Assembly: GCA_963978905.1 (NCBI GenBank) | Contig: OZ022257.1 | Coordinates: 35,059,919 to 35,123,918, forward strand | Reading direction: 5' to 3' | Source of the DNA: Trichostrongylus colubriformis | Lineage: Eukaryota; Nematoda; Chromadorea; Rhabditida; Trichostrongylidae | DNA length: 64,000 nt | In this document: one piece after another, positions 24,975 through 36,356 of the stretch | Position numbering within the stretch: the stretch's first letter is position 1 | How the letters are laid out: every line of letters starts with the position of its first letter | The notes under the pieces: model-generated | Databases searched by the model: none | The model's input: only the letters and a program-made list of their open reading frames with translations | Told to the model about the DNA's origin: nothing | Translations under genes and position numbers: made by a program

Positions 24975-26324
24975 TTGGGTTGAGAAATAAGTCTCCGCAA
25001 TTTTTTCTAACCCCGTTTTTCACAATAATTCCTTCACCTTTTGACAAAGTTTATATATGTTTTCGATAGAGCTTTTTTGTTTTACAAAATACCACTATCT
25101 GTTTTTCGATTCCTTCGACTACCTAGTATTTGTGAGGTTTGGAAATGAAGTGAGCTGAAGGCTAAAAATTGGCACTTGCGCACCTCATTTTTCTCGTACC
25201 ATCAAGATAGAAAAATTTTTGTGTATATGTTTTGATAGAGCTTTTTCTGCTCTACAGAATGGCACTACACTTTATTCGAATCGCACAACTTTTTCTTCTT
25301 TTTAAAACTCACAAATGCAGTACTCGCAAAAGTGTGCATTTTCGTTATCCACTCTCCCTCGCCTACCATCGAGATTGAAGAGAATATCCAGGTATGCACT
25401 CGATAGAGCTTTTTTTGCTCTACAAGATAATACCACTCTTCTATCCTCTCATATTTTAGCATGTAGCAAGAAGTTTTCACCTGTTTTTCACTTCAATATT
25501 GCATGACGAAAACAAATTTTTTCGGCAGAATGTTTTGCACCATTCGATAGAGCTCTTTTCTCTCTACAAGACAGTGCTTACGGTTTTTGTTCGAATTAAT
25601 TTTTTAGACAATTTAAAAGTCGACGAATTTGAGCATTTCCTGCATCATGTTATGAAAATGCTCAAATTCGTCGACTTTTAAATCGTCTAAAAAATTAATT
25701 CGAACAAAAACCGTAAGCATTGTCTTGTAGAGAGAAAAGAGCTCTATCGAATGGTGCAAAACATTCTGCCGAAAAAATTTATTTTCGTCATGCAATATTG
25801 AAGTGAAAAACAGGTGAAAACTTCTTGCTACATGCTAAAATATGAGAGCATACGAAGGAAGAGTGGTATTATCTTGTAGAGCAAAAAAAGCTCTATCGAG
25901 TGCATACCTATTCTCTTCAAACTCGATGGTAGGCGAGGGAGAGTGGATAACGAAAATGCACACTTTTGCGAGTACTGCATTTGTGAGTTTTAAAAAGAAG
26001 AAAAAGTTGAGCGATTTGAATAAATTGTAGTGCCATTCTGTAGAGCAGAAAAAGCTCTATCAAAACATATACACAAACATTTTTTGATCTTGATGGTAGG
26101 CGAGAAAAATGATGTGCGCAAGTGCCAATTTTTTGCCTTCAGCTCACTTCATTTCCAAACCTCACAAATACTAGTTAGTCGAAGGAATCGAAAAACAGAT
26201 AGTGGTATTTTTTAGAGCAAAAAAAAGCTCTATCGAAAACATGTATAAATTTTGTCAAAAGATGAAAGGAACATCGTAAGAAACGGGGTTGAAAAAAACC
26301 GCGGGGACTTATTCCTCAACCCAA
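24975..26324. mobile_element. 1,350-bp near-complete palindrome with mariner-like ends, copy 2
   Basis: Same family and practically same length as 12723-14073, flanked by TA (24973-24974 and 26325-26326), with axis near 25,650. ORFs mirrored on both strands (for example the 60-aa pair at 25499-25795) are a direct consequence of the palindrome. Confidence 0.8.
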
Positions 26325-26348
26325 TATTTTGGTCGGACCTCTACTTAA

Positions 26349-26773
26349 AGGAATCGTCCACGGAAAATGAGTTTTTGTGTTACCCATGTATTTATGTTGT
26401 ATTTGCCTAATGTGGGCCTCATGCAAAATTTCACGCGAAAAAATGCGAATCTGGCCGAGATACAGCACCACAAAGTGCCGTCCCAGTGGGCGGGGCCTAA
26501 GAGAAAAGCCTCGTTCCGTCGTCGGCCGTGGTCGGAAACGCATTGTAGGAGCAGAAAGTTTCGTAAACAGTCCCACTCTCCGTTCCCAACGGCGGCGGAC
26601 CACGGGACGAGGCTTTTACTCTTAGGCCCCGCCCACTGGAACCGCACTTTGTGGTGCTGTATCTCAGCCAGATTCGCATTTTTTCGCGTGAAATTTCGCA
26701 TGAGGCCCACATTAGGCAAATACAACATAAATGTATGGGTAACACAAAAACGCATTTTCCGTGGACGATTCCT
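26349..26773. mobile_element. 425-bp palindromic MITE flanked by TTAA, copy A
   Basis: AGGAATCGTCCACGGAAAAT and its complement form long TIRs, each outside edge being TTAA (26345-26348, 26774-26777). Arms of about 160 bp surround a non-palindromic core of roughly 100 bp. The TTAA flank resembles piggyBac-type target use, but the family is unassigned. Confidence 0.78.
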
Positions 26774-27316
26774 TTAACGATCGACTCTTCAAGGCGCTAC
26801 AACTGCAAACAGCCTGATCACCGAGGGCTCTCTGCCCCAAAAAAAGTCATCAAACGAACTCTATCTCCACTAGTTTGCTTCTCTCACCTAACTCACATTC
26901 GTGGCGCAAGCGAGATATCAGCGATTAGACTTCGTGCTCTCTATCTTGACTTCCATCATTTCGCAAAACATTTTAATGTTGTGGTAGTGCAAGCAGCCTC
27001 TAGAACTCAGACCATGACATAGCCGAAGTCCTACCAACGAATTGGTAATGTCCATATTGGGCTACGATTGGAAGCGTCGAACTCTCAACTTGAAAGTCAT
27101 TGAACTATTGTAATCCGTGGAACACTTTATGGCATAAATACTTCAGTAAGACTCGATATTGAAAATCAGGTGGGTACAAAGTGATACGAATGAAAAGTTT
27201 CGCACAGTTTCGCACCTATAGTGCGAATGCTTTGCATTTATGGTGCGAAGAAGTGTTCATGAGGTGCGAAAATCAAGAGGTATTTCCCGACATCTGCATT
27301 AATCGTCATTAATCAT

Positions 27317-27723
27317 CAAGGAATCGCCCACGGAAAGATGAGTTCTTATGTTACCCAGATATTATGTTGTATTTGCCTAAAATGGGCCGCAGGCAAAGTT
27401 TCACGCAAAAAATGTGAATCCGATAAAGATACAGCACCACAAAGTCCTAGACGGGTGAGCGGGGCCACCGAACAAGTGCCCACCCCGTTGTCCGCTGCGG
27501 TCGGAGACGCATTGTAGGAACAGAAAGTTACGTTAGCAGTCCCACTCCCCGTTCTCCACTGCGGCGGAGGTCGGAACGGAGCTTTTACTTGAAGGCCCCG
27601 CCCACCCGGCCGAGAATTCGGGGACTGTATCTTAGCCGAACTCTCACATTTTCGCGTGAAACTTTGTTTGCGGATATTTGGTTACGAAGGAGCTCACTTT
27701 TCCGTGGACGATTTCTTTCAAGA
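27317..27723. mobile_element. Diverged copy of the TTAA-flanked MITE
   Basis: AAGGAATCGCCCACGGAAAG at the left and CCGTGGACGATTTCTTT at the right, with matching internal arms (GTTGTATTTGCCTAAAATGG; AAAATGTGAATCCG). The right arm is partly deleted. Confidence 0.65.
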
Positions 27724-28399
27724 AGAGTTCATAATTTCATTTGCATTGCAAGAGTTAACGAATTACCGTTTTCAAGGAGCGAGTCCATCCAAAGTGAACG
27801 CCTAGGTAAGGGCTTCCTTCTACTCAAAAGTACGAATACAGTCACATGTTAGCAGCTTACTAATCATTTTTGAAACACCACTCTGACTACACTTCTTTAT
27901 TAGCTTCTGACAGAGTGAGCTGATCTTCACTAATGGACAGAATGATACTTCGATGGACTGTTGACATTTTTCAATAAATTTCCAGTGTTTTAAGTTCTTC
28001 TTGCCTGATGTTTTGCTATGCTTCCAACCGATGATTTAGTGAACTCATATAAAATACGCATAATTGAAGTATGCATGGTTAAAGGGTTAAAGGTTAAAGG
28101 TCAACGGTTAAAGGTATTTTCGATTTCCGTCGTGGGTAAAACCTTCGATCACCTGAAAGTCGAAATATCGAGGTCTAGACAGAACAACCACAGGAAATCT
28201 ACCACCTGACCACGACATTTTAATATTGGGGGAAACAAGGTTGGTTAACCATCATATTGATTTGATACAGATTTGTTTATAAAGTCCGATTAACCGTTGT
28301 TAAAAATATTAAAGAAGATCTTAAACAGATAATCGTAGTGTCGGTACATACACACCTAAAAGGATAAAGGATAGATGTTTTCAGATGTTTTAGCATTAA

Positions 28400-28590
28400 T
28401 CCATCCCTTGCTGGGATGCTCCACGGATTTCCCTTCCCACTGACTGACGGAAGGCTGGTACTAATTCACCCCAGGGATGGATGGAAGTATAAACTGGCCT
28501 GAGCGGGCTTTTCATACAGGTTTGATCCCCGCATGGTGCGAATGGGAGTGAGCCCCAACTTTCCGTACACCACCTCCGTTCAGTTGCCCT
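28400..28590 (-). repeat. SINE-like copy, reverse
   Basis: GCTGGGATGCTCCACGGATT, GGCTGGTACTAATTCACC and GGTTTGATCCCCGCA match the reverse of the family. Confidence 0.52.
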
Positions 28591-28639
28591 ATTAACCCTC
28601 TTTATTCTGGGTCTTTTGTTCTTTCTTTATCCTCTTGTA

Positions 28640-29672
28640 TTGGTCATTCCATAAGTAATGTCGTTTTTTTTTTCAAGCATAAATTTTTCCTATGAAACTA
28701 CGGGTTTTTGCATAATCTTATACAATGTTTGAAAGAGTTTTTTCTGCTCTACAGAATGACATGTTTAGTTTCTGAGTACGTTAGAATGGGGCCGACATTT
28801 AGGCTGGCGAAGAGGTAGGCCCAGCCAACAAAAATTGGCCAAACCGGCAATCAATTAAAACACTATAGTTCACTTCAGGAAAATCAACCAGTCATCTGTC
28901 GCGTACTTACTCCTGACCTCTTCTGCAATTTTCAATATTAGGTTGATCAACAAGTTGCGTCGTTCTTTTTCTAAAATCTTTTTTTCCGCATGCACCCACA
29001 CTTATTCAAAATGGAACTTTTTATTTCAGACCCCTTGCTTAGCGTTGTCTCATAAACCACTTCGAAGAGTTTTTTCTGCTCTATCGAAAACATCTTTCTA
29101 GTTTGTTTCGGCTGCGATTCATACTGAATTTTAATATCATGTGATAGGGGTCCAGTTGACATTTTTTCACAATTTACTTTTAAGAAAGTTAAGGAATCAG
29201 GTCAGTGGTATTTCCGTGCTCCTACTCACTACCTGTTCATACCATTTCACCACTGTTTCAACTGATTGGTTGAGAAAAATTTCCTGCCTTGGTTTGAAGA
29301 AATTGTCTGAAATCACCGAGTTGTGGCGGAAAAACTAAATGTGGAAAAAGAACAACGTGACTTTTCGAGCAACCAATTGGTGGAACTCGCAGAAGGGGTC
29401 GGGACTAAGTACGGAGCACATGATTGGTTAGTTTTCCCCAAGTAAAATATAGTGTTTTAATTGATTGCGGGTTTGGCCAATTTTTGTCTGCTGGACCTAC
29501 CCCTTTGCCAGCCTCAGTGTCGGCTCTATTCTAACATACTCAGAATTAAACATGTAATTTTATAGAGCAGGAATTTCTCTTTCGAATGATCCATGATATG
29601 CCGCAAAACCTCGTGGATTTATGGAAAAAATTTTCGTATGAAAAAAACGACACTACTTATGGAATGACCCAA
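28640..29672. mobile_element. 1,033-bp TIR element (GGTCATTCC family)
   Basis: TTGGTCATTCCATAAGTAAT and the complement ending at 29672 are flanked by TA. The arms are long: GCTGGCGAAGAGGTAGGCCC on the left against its complement near 29510, and ATCAATTAAAACACTATA on the left against its complement near 29445. No transposase is visible. Relatives: 9308-9825 (right half only) and 44534-47908. Confidence 0.75.
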
Positions 29673-29689
29673 TATTATTGGAAGCATAA

Positions 29690-29874
29690 TTAATGCGGCT
29701 TTTTTCAACAATTTTATTTGGCAGAAACAGTACCTAAATTAAGCAAAAGCGTGTTGAACGATTATATGGGAGCGTTTTCGCCATCGGAATCAAGGACTGC
29801 TTCCGATTTTCTAGATGTCAAAATGTCAACTTCCACAGCAGAAAAACGTAGCAATGAAAAGCCGCATTAATCAT
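29690..29874. mobile_element. Short MITE, GCATAATTAATGCGGCTTTT ends
   Basis: The left end GCATAATTAATGCGGCTTTT faces AAAAGCCGCATTAATCATGC at 29855-29874. A related right half occurs at 20405-20541. Confidence 0.6.
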
Positions 29875-30654
29875 GCACTATCCCTAATATTATATTATAG
29901 TTCAATTCCAACAATCAGCAATACTAAATTTAGTTTTAAAATTAAATTATGGATTCAAAGCAAACTGTATGGCAACAGGTGGTAACGGTATCATCTTCCT
30001 CATATTCTGAACTTAGTCTTATTTACACTCAACATAATTAATCGCGATCGTCAACAAATGCTCATAACAACGTACCAAACATGCTGACACGCTTGCAAAC
30101 ACATACCCAAGAAGCATGCAGCTAACACTTTGTTTCCTCACATGAACTTGATCATATTCCAGATCCGGAATTTCGTTAGCGTGAGATCGAAGGCCCTGAG
30201 ATCCTGGTTTTACCTCGAAATTTTGAAGTGGTTCATTGCTACAAAGTACTACCTCGACAAGATAGCTGACGCCTGTGGAATCACTGCAAATTTTATTTCG
30301 ACAAAATCGCGACGTGTGTTTAGTTTTTATTCAGTGAATCGAGAGACAAAGAACCTAATCATGGCTAATACCAACCTTGATTAAATTTAAACTAAAACTG
30401 TTCATGCAATTACTCTGTCAAATTTTTAACAAAACAACATAAATATATCAAGTAATGGTAAGTCAAAAACAAAAAATAACACAAAAAAGGGAACAACAAC
30501 AAAACGAATAACAGAAAGATCTTGACAGCCAGTCGGACTGCGCACGCTGACATATGACAACTTTTATGTTAATAGCTATGTTTCCCGATTCCGAACTAAA
30601 AGCAAAGAAATCTCAAAATCACTACAACTCCAAGTTCAGCAAATATTCACCTTA

Positions 30655-30845
30655 AAGACACCAGAAGGGGGTAATTTTGGCTTACGGTAGAACAGACGTA
30701 GTGTGGACGAGCTTGAGTGGCCGCCATTGCACAAACTCGCCAATTTGACGCCTTGGCATGGTGCCAAAAGAAGATGGTTCTAATATAGATTTGTTTTTTC
30801 CTTTTAGTTTTCACTTTGTTCTTTCTTATATTGTTTCTAGATGTA
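30655..30845 (+). repeat. Interspersed repeat, inverted copy at 18350-18545
   Basis: ACACCAGAAGGGGGTAATTT, CTTGGCATGGTGCCAAAAGA and the end TTCTAGATGT match the complement of 18350-18545 over about 190 bp. It borders the MITE at 30851. Confidence 0.7.
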
Positions 30846-30850
30846 CTTAC

Positions 30851-31068
30851 GGGTCAAATAAAGTCGGGGGGGGGGGGGAGGCAAAATTTTCACCCACGTC
30901 AAAGCTTCTTTCCCTTCCTAGGGTTAGGCTAAAGCAGATGAGACCTGTGCTTTGACAGATGTTTTTTAATGTGGGAGGAGGGAATATCAATTTTAGCCTA
31001 AGCCTAGTAAGGGAAAGGAGCATCGACGTCGACGCAAGGTTGCGTCTCCCCCCGACTTTATTTGACCC
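30851..31068. mobile_element. 218-bp palindromic MITE, GGGTCAAATAAAGTCGGGG family
   Basis: GGGTCAAATAAAGTCGGGGG and its complement at 31048-31068 form the TIRs. Arms also pair through CCTAGGGTTAGGCTAAA. Confidence 0.7.
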
Positions 31069-31835
31069 TTCTGAGATTTTCAGGTATAGAAATGCACAAT
31101 TAAGAAGATCTATAAGTAAACAAGTAAAATATGTCACTAGAAAACAGTAAAGAGGAAATAATTCAAAAATAAGGTTACATCAGGCCGAAGACAAGCTTCA
31201 AAATGAACGAAGCGTGGCTCGGCCACGGAAGCTTGCAGTTCGGACGGAAGCGCGCCCTGGGGGCAAATAGCGCCTTGTGGCGCGTTTTTCAACGCCGGTT
31301 TCGTTACACATTGTATCTACCGAACCCATATGTTTGTTTTCAGACGCCATTGTTTTCGTAAACGTTATTCAGCCCTTCCCCCCCTCCCGGTGCCTTTAAA
31401 CCAATGGACGTCTCTTTTCCAAATGTACATGGATACCATCTTCAGGTCGCAGAATGATTTCAGTTTTTGTTTTGAGCTGGAACAACGCGTTGTTGAACAT
31501 TGCAGAAGCCTGATTATACCACTGTCCGTAACAAGAGAAAGCAACTTACATCACATCTTTTCTGCACAGAAATCTCATTGAAGTGGCGTAAAATCCATGT
31601 GACCACAACTTTCATTTCCATTAGACCGAATCTAAACCCAAATGATTACGACAATAACAACTTGATGTTATATTTTTCTGGAAACAGCCAATCACGGAAA
31701 CTTCTCATTATTCTCACCCCAAACCAACAAATCCCTGAAGGTAGTACCGTTAGAGCAGATTTTCCCAACGCGGCGTGCAATGCGAAGACTGCGAGCCAGA
31801 GGTGTCATATGTAGTCGGCTTCTGATGGGCTATTA

Positions 31836-31920
31836 GGCCGCGTTCATACTTTGCGCACCGGCGTCACTTGACGCCGGCACCGGCGGCGACGCCGTCGGTG
31901 CGCAAAGTATTAACGCGGCC
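31836..31920. mobile_element. Short Harbinger-like MITE, 85 bp
   Basis: GGCCGCGTTCATACTTTGCG faces GCAAAGTATTAACGCGGCC, flanked by TTA on each side. The centre ACGCCGGCACCGGCGGCG is GC-rich and hairpin-forming. Confidence 0.7.
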
Positions 31921-32146
31921 TTATAAGTGTACTGCGCTCTAAATGTGGCACAGGGCAAGGTAATCGCTTCAAGACCCAAATATACGGCGCTCCTACCTCA
32001 CACACACGCCACGTTGCGAGCCCGGATTCTTTTTTTAGCACACTAAAATAGCAAAACACTTGGCTACAAGTTTTCAGAGCATAAACACATGTTGACTACT
32101 TCCATAGCCTTTTTCTCCATGTCCTGGAAGGAAACAAAAATATTCA

Positions 32147-32401
<255 letters not shown>

Positions 32402-32456
32402 TTAAACACTTAGAACGAAGGAACTTAAAAGCAGATGTTTTAATGTTTTAAGCTTG

Positions 32457-32672
32457 GGTGCTATCGCAAAGAGGGAGGGGGCATCTTGTAAAAAGTTGCT
32501 TATCTAAGCATCCTGGAGAGATCCTTGATGGGTCATTCTACACATTCACGCGTCGTATACTTTTGCCTAAGCCTTGGAAGGGAAGGAAGAGCTCTTTTCC
32601 TCTACACGGCTTGGGTAAAAGTACGGTCCAGTTGTGGGATCCCAACCCCCCCCCCCTCATTGCGATAGCACC
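32457..32672. mobile_element. MITE with GGTGCTATCGCAATG ends, copy 2
   Basis: GGTGCTATCGCAAAGAGGGA at the left and CCCTCATTGCGATAGCACC at the right, with CCTAAGCCTTGGAAGGGAAG inner arms. It lies about 215 bp from the heme-loop exon of the P450. Confidence 0.62.
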
Positions 32673-33790
32673 TAAGTTTGTTTTAACGCTACTCGTGGCG
32701 CGCGCTTCGCGTGCATTGCAGGGGAAGGAACCTTCGGCGCAGGGGTTAGTATGGGCTGTGGCCGAAAACATTCCTGAGCCCACAACATAGGTGTGCACCG
32801 TGACCCATCTTTCGCCCGAAACGTAACCGCAACAGTACAGTTCCCCAGCGAACCGCATGCGTGCTATCATTCCATGCGGCTCCAAAAAACCGGATGCGGT
32901 TCACCCACCGCCACCGTAACCGGTCACCTCCCCCACCCCTCCACCATCCCTCAGCCCCTCTCGGCCTGACGCCCTTCGCCGGTCAATGGGTGTTGCCCCC
33001 TAGACGGCTTGCGTAGTATAATCCACGGGCAGTTTGCCGCATGCTTTCTCCTACGCGGAGAGCGCAGGGAGAACGACGAAACGGAGAGAGAGTGTGTGGT
33101 GACAACGAGTAGCGACGATACGCGCCCTGGCGCGAAAACATGATTACGGTAGCAGCCGCTTGTCAAAAGCGTCTGGTTTGCTTTCCTCCAAAAACTTGAA
33201 ACCCACCTGTCTGGATCGAACTTCTCTGGATCCGGCCAGTACATTGGGTCTCGGTGCACTTCATGCTGATTTATAATCACCTGTGTGCCTTCCGGTAGTG
33301 TGACACCCTCCAGTTCTTGGTCTGCACCTAGCTGACGCATTATCATCGGAACTATTGTACATACACGGAGCGATTCCTACAAATTGTGCGTACATGAACT
33401 AACAGCTCACAATCTCTTTTGAAATAACTAGAAGCATATTCAGTTCGGCCTTCAATGACCCTTCAAACAACACTCCAAGTACTTGAGTTGAGGGAGATGT
33501 TCAGGCAAAATACATATAATCACTGTCATCCAACACTTCATCAATTTCTTCCTGGAACGAAAACCGTTTGAGTTGTCACAAACCGCTCTTTTCGACAAGG
33601 AGCTCTATACAATACGCCTACCAAGGTATTTCCACTGTGATATTAGGTTGTCCGGAAAGTTTTCGGACTAAATGCGTGGTATGGTTCAAAACAACATCTT
33701 TGTCATCCGATGAGCGGACCCAACTTGAGGGATTTGCGTTTCAGCAGCATGTGCGACATATCATCTCCTGTCCCCAGTAGTGCCTTCGCA

Positions 33791-33985
33791 ATGGATGACA
33801 AGAAGATGCTCTACCGACTAGTTCTGCTTCTACAATACGGCTCTGCCCGATCCGCGAACGAGGCCCATCGCTTTCTGCAGGAAACAATAAAGGGGCGAGT
33901 CCCCTGTCGCTCGACGTGCTTCTACTGGTACCACAAGTTCGTCAACGGTGACGGATCACTCAAGAAATTTCGACCACAAACATAG
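33791..33985 (+). pseudogene. Mariner transposase N-terminal fragment, 64 aa
   Basis: The predicted product contains the paired helix-turn-helix type start of mariner transposases, including FYWYHKFVNGD. It stops at TAG 33983-33985; homologous-looking sequence continues in another frame to about 34080, where the satellite begins. No DDD catalytic motifs remain. Confidence 0.65.
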
Positions 33986-34107
33986 AACAAACGGCTCGTG
34001 CTCGCTACTTGTGGGGCTCGACCTAACCTTTCTGTACGCCAACTTCAGACCTTACGAATACTCCAAATTCCACGGTACACGATCACTACTATATATAATC
34101 GGCTTAG

Positions 34108-34118
34108 TCTGTCTGTCC

Positions 34119-34152
<34 letters not shown>
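34108..34152 (+). repeat. CTGT microsatellite
   Basis: A run of about ten CTGT units with one CCGT variant lies at the left edge of the 146-bp array. The same motif precedes the related repeat units at about 5325 and 6540. Confidence 0.85.
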
Positions 34153-34153
<1 letters not shown>

Positions 34154-34154
34154 A

Positions 34155-35410
34155 CGAAATTCATATCTCGCGTCGCAGTAGAGCTGGGACCCTGAATTTT
34201 TAAAGTGATATAGGGGGTAGTAAGGGAACATCAATGGTGAGGAATCGGAAGTGATAGCAACTGATAAGGGCTGATAAGGAGCCTCGGAAGGTGAATAGGG
34301 GGGAATTCATATCTCGCGTCGCAGCAAAGCTGGGACTCTGAATTTTTAAAGTGATATAGGGGGTAGTAAGGGGACATCAACGGTGAGGAATCGGAAGTGA
34401 TAGCAACTGATAAGGGCTGATAAGGAGCCTCGGAAGGCGAATGGAGGGAAAATCATATCTCGCGTCGCAGCAAAGTTGGGACTCTGAATTTTTAAAGTGA
34501 TATAGGGGGTAGTAAGGGGACATCAACGGTGAGGGAACGGAAGTGATAGCAATTGATAAGGGCTGATAAGGAGCCTCGGAAGGCGAATGGGGGGAAAATC
34601 ATATCTCGCGTCGCAGCAAAGCTGGGCCTCTGAATTTTTAAAGTGATATAGGGGGTAGTAAGGGGACATCAACGGTGAGGGAACGGAAGTGATAGCAACT
34701 GATAAGGGCTGATAAGGAGCCTCGGAAGGCGAATGGGGGGAAAATCAAATCTCGCGTCGCAGCAAAGCTGGGACTCTGAATTTTTAAAGTGATATAGGGG
34801 GTAGTAAGGGGACATCAACGGTGAGGGAACGGAAGTGATAGCAACTGATAAGGGCTGATAAGGAGCCTCGGAAGGCGAATGGGGGGAAAATCATATCTCG
34901 CGTCGCAGCAAAGTTGGGACCCTGAATTTTTAAAGTGATATAGGGGGTAGTAAGGGGACATCAACGGTGAGGGAACGGAAGTGATAGCAACTGATAAGGG
35001 CTGATAAGGAGCCTCGGAAGGCGAATGGGGGGAAAATCAAATCTCGCGTCGCAGCAAAGCTGGGACACTGAATTTTTAAAGTGATATAGGGGGTAGTAAG
35101 GGGACATCAACGGTGAGGGAACGGAAGTGATAGCAACTGATAAGGGCTGATAAGGAGCCTCGGAAGGCGAATGGGGGGAAAATCGTATCTCGCGTCGCAG
35201 CAAAGTTGGGACCCTGAATTTTTAAAGTGATATAGGGGGTAGTAAGGGGACATCAACGGTGAGGGAACGGAAGTGATAGCAACTGATAAGGGCTGATAAG
35301 GAGCCTCGGAAGGCGAATGGGGGGGAAAATCAAATCTCGCGTCGCAGCAAAGCTGGGACACTGAATTTTTAAAGTGATATATAGGGAGTAGTAAGGGGAC
35401 ATCAACGGTG
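34155..35410 (+). repeat. 146-bp satellite, nine head-to-tail copies
   Basis: The motif ATCTCGCGTCGCAG recurs at 34165, 34311, 34457, 34603, 34749, 34895, 35041, 35187 and 35334. Spacing is exactly 146 bp seven times and 147 bp once (one extra G). Copies differ by only a few bases; the last is truncated near 35410. ORFs of about 80 aa on the minus strand are by-products of the repeat. Confidence 0.95.
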
Positions 35411-36075
35411 AAGACAATGTTATGCTCCGCCCACTGTGAGCGGGGCGCGCGCTAAAAATGTGATGATCATCTGAAGTTGATCTAATTCGGTTCCAAAAGA
35501 GCCCAGACGCAAGGAGAAGTTGGAATAGTAAGGTAATAAGGCACACACATAGACATAGTACGCTCCGCTAACTGTGGGCGGGGCGCGCGCTAAAAACGTG
35601 ATAATATAATTCGGTTCCAAAAGAGCCCAGACGCAAGGTGAAGCTGGAATAATAAGGTCATAAAGCACATACATGGACAATGTTACGCTCCGCCCACTGT
35701 GGGCGGGGCGCGCGCTAAAAATGTGGTAATATAATTCGGTTCCAAAAGAGCCCAGACGCAAGGAGAAGCTGGAATAATAAGGTCATAAGGCACACACATG
35801 AACAATGTTACGCTCCGCCCATTTCGGCAGGGCGCGCGCTAAATTGTATGATAATCATCTGAAATAGATCTAACCAGACGTAGGGAGATGTTGGGATAAG
35901 GTCGTTACATTTCAGCAAAAATACTAATGAATCATAAGGCACACACATGAATCGGCGGGGCGCGCGCTAAAATGTATGATAATCATTTGAAATAGATCTA
36001 AACAGACGTAGGGAGATGCTGGGATAAGGTCGTTACATTTCAGCAAAAATACTAATGAATCATCGTTATTGATTG
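35411..36075 (+). repeat. Second tandem array, 125-140 bp unit, about five copies
   Basis: Units share GCTCCGCCCA..GGGCGGGGCGCGCGCTAAA. GCTCCGC starts at 35424, 35562, 35687 and 35812, with a partial unit near 35950. The last two units have a different 3' part (GATCTAACCAGACGTAGGGA and TAAGGTCGTTACATTTCAGC). The array directly follows the 146-bp satellite. Confidence 0.85.
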
Positions 36076-36224
36076 AAACATAAAAATAAAAGCATCACAT
36101 ACTAATACCGACTTCTTCCTCTTACATCACAATCTTACCCTTAGGTACAAACGCAGCAGAGGAACCCCCATTTATTGAACGAGTGATGGTAGAATTGTGC
36201 CGGCTTTGCTGAAGGGTAGATATG

Positions 36225-36356
36225 CCCCAACAGCCGCGAAACGCCGCTTACGCGGCGAGCCGAGAGTCGCCCCTGTAAGGCCGGCCCAGCCGGCCCCCCC
36301 CCCAGGCCGCCGAAGGCGGCCTTCCGGGGCCGGCGAAGCCGCCCCCCCCAGGTCTT
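36225..36356 (+). repeat. GC-rich block of short hairpins
   Basis: A chain of short perfect hairpins occurs, for example CGCCGCTTACGCGGCG, GGCCGGCCCAGCCGGCC and GGCCGCCGAAGGCGGCC, separated by poly-C runs. GC content is far above the surrounding DNA. It lies inside the mariner element near its right end. No coding role is visible. Confidence 0.7.

Noticed and set aside
26345..26777. Paired 136-aa ORFs on both strands (also at 44568-44978)
   Set aside because: Both are translations of the two arms of the 425-bp palindrome and give nearly the same peptide from each strand; not genes.
34961..35761. ORFs of 80-113 aa with repeated SPYYPLYHFKNS and SPYQLLSL segments
   Set aside because: 146 is not divisible by 3 and the peptides change frame between copies; these are satellite artefacts.
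34155..36075. Regular repeats considered as a CRISPR-like array
   Set aside because: Repeats are head to tail without unique spacers, in eukaryotic DNA; an ordinary satellite.
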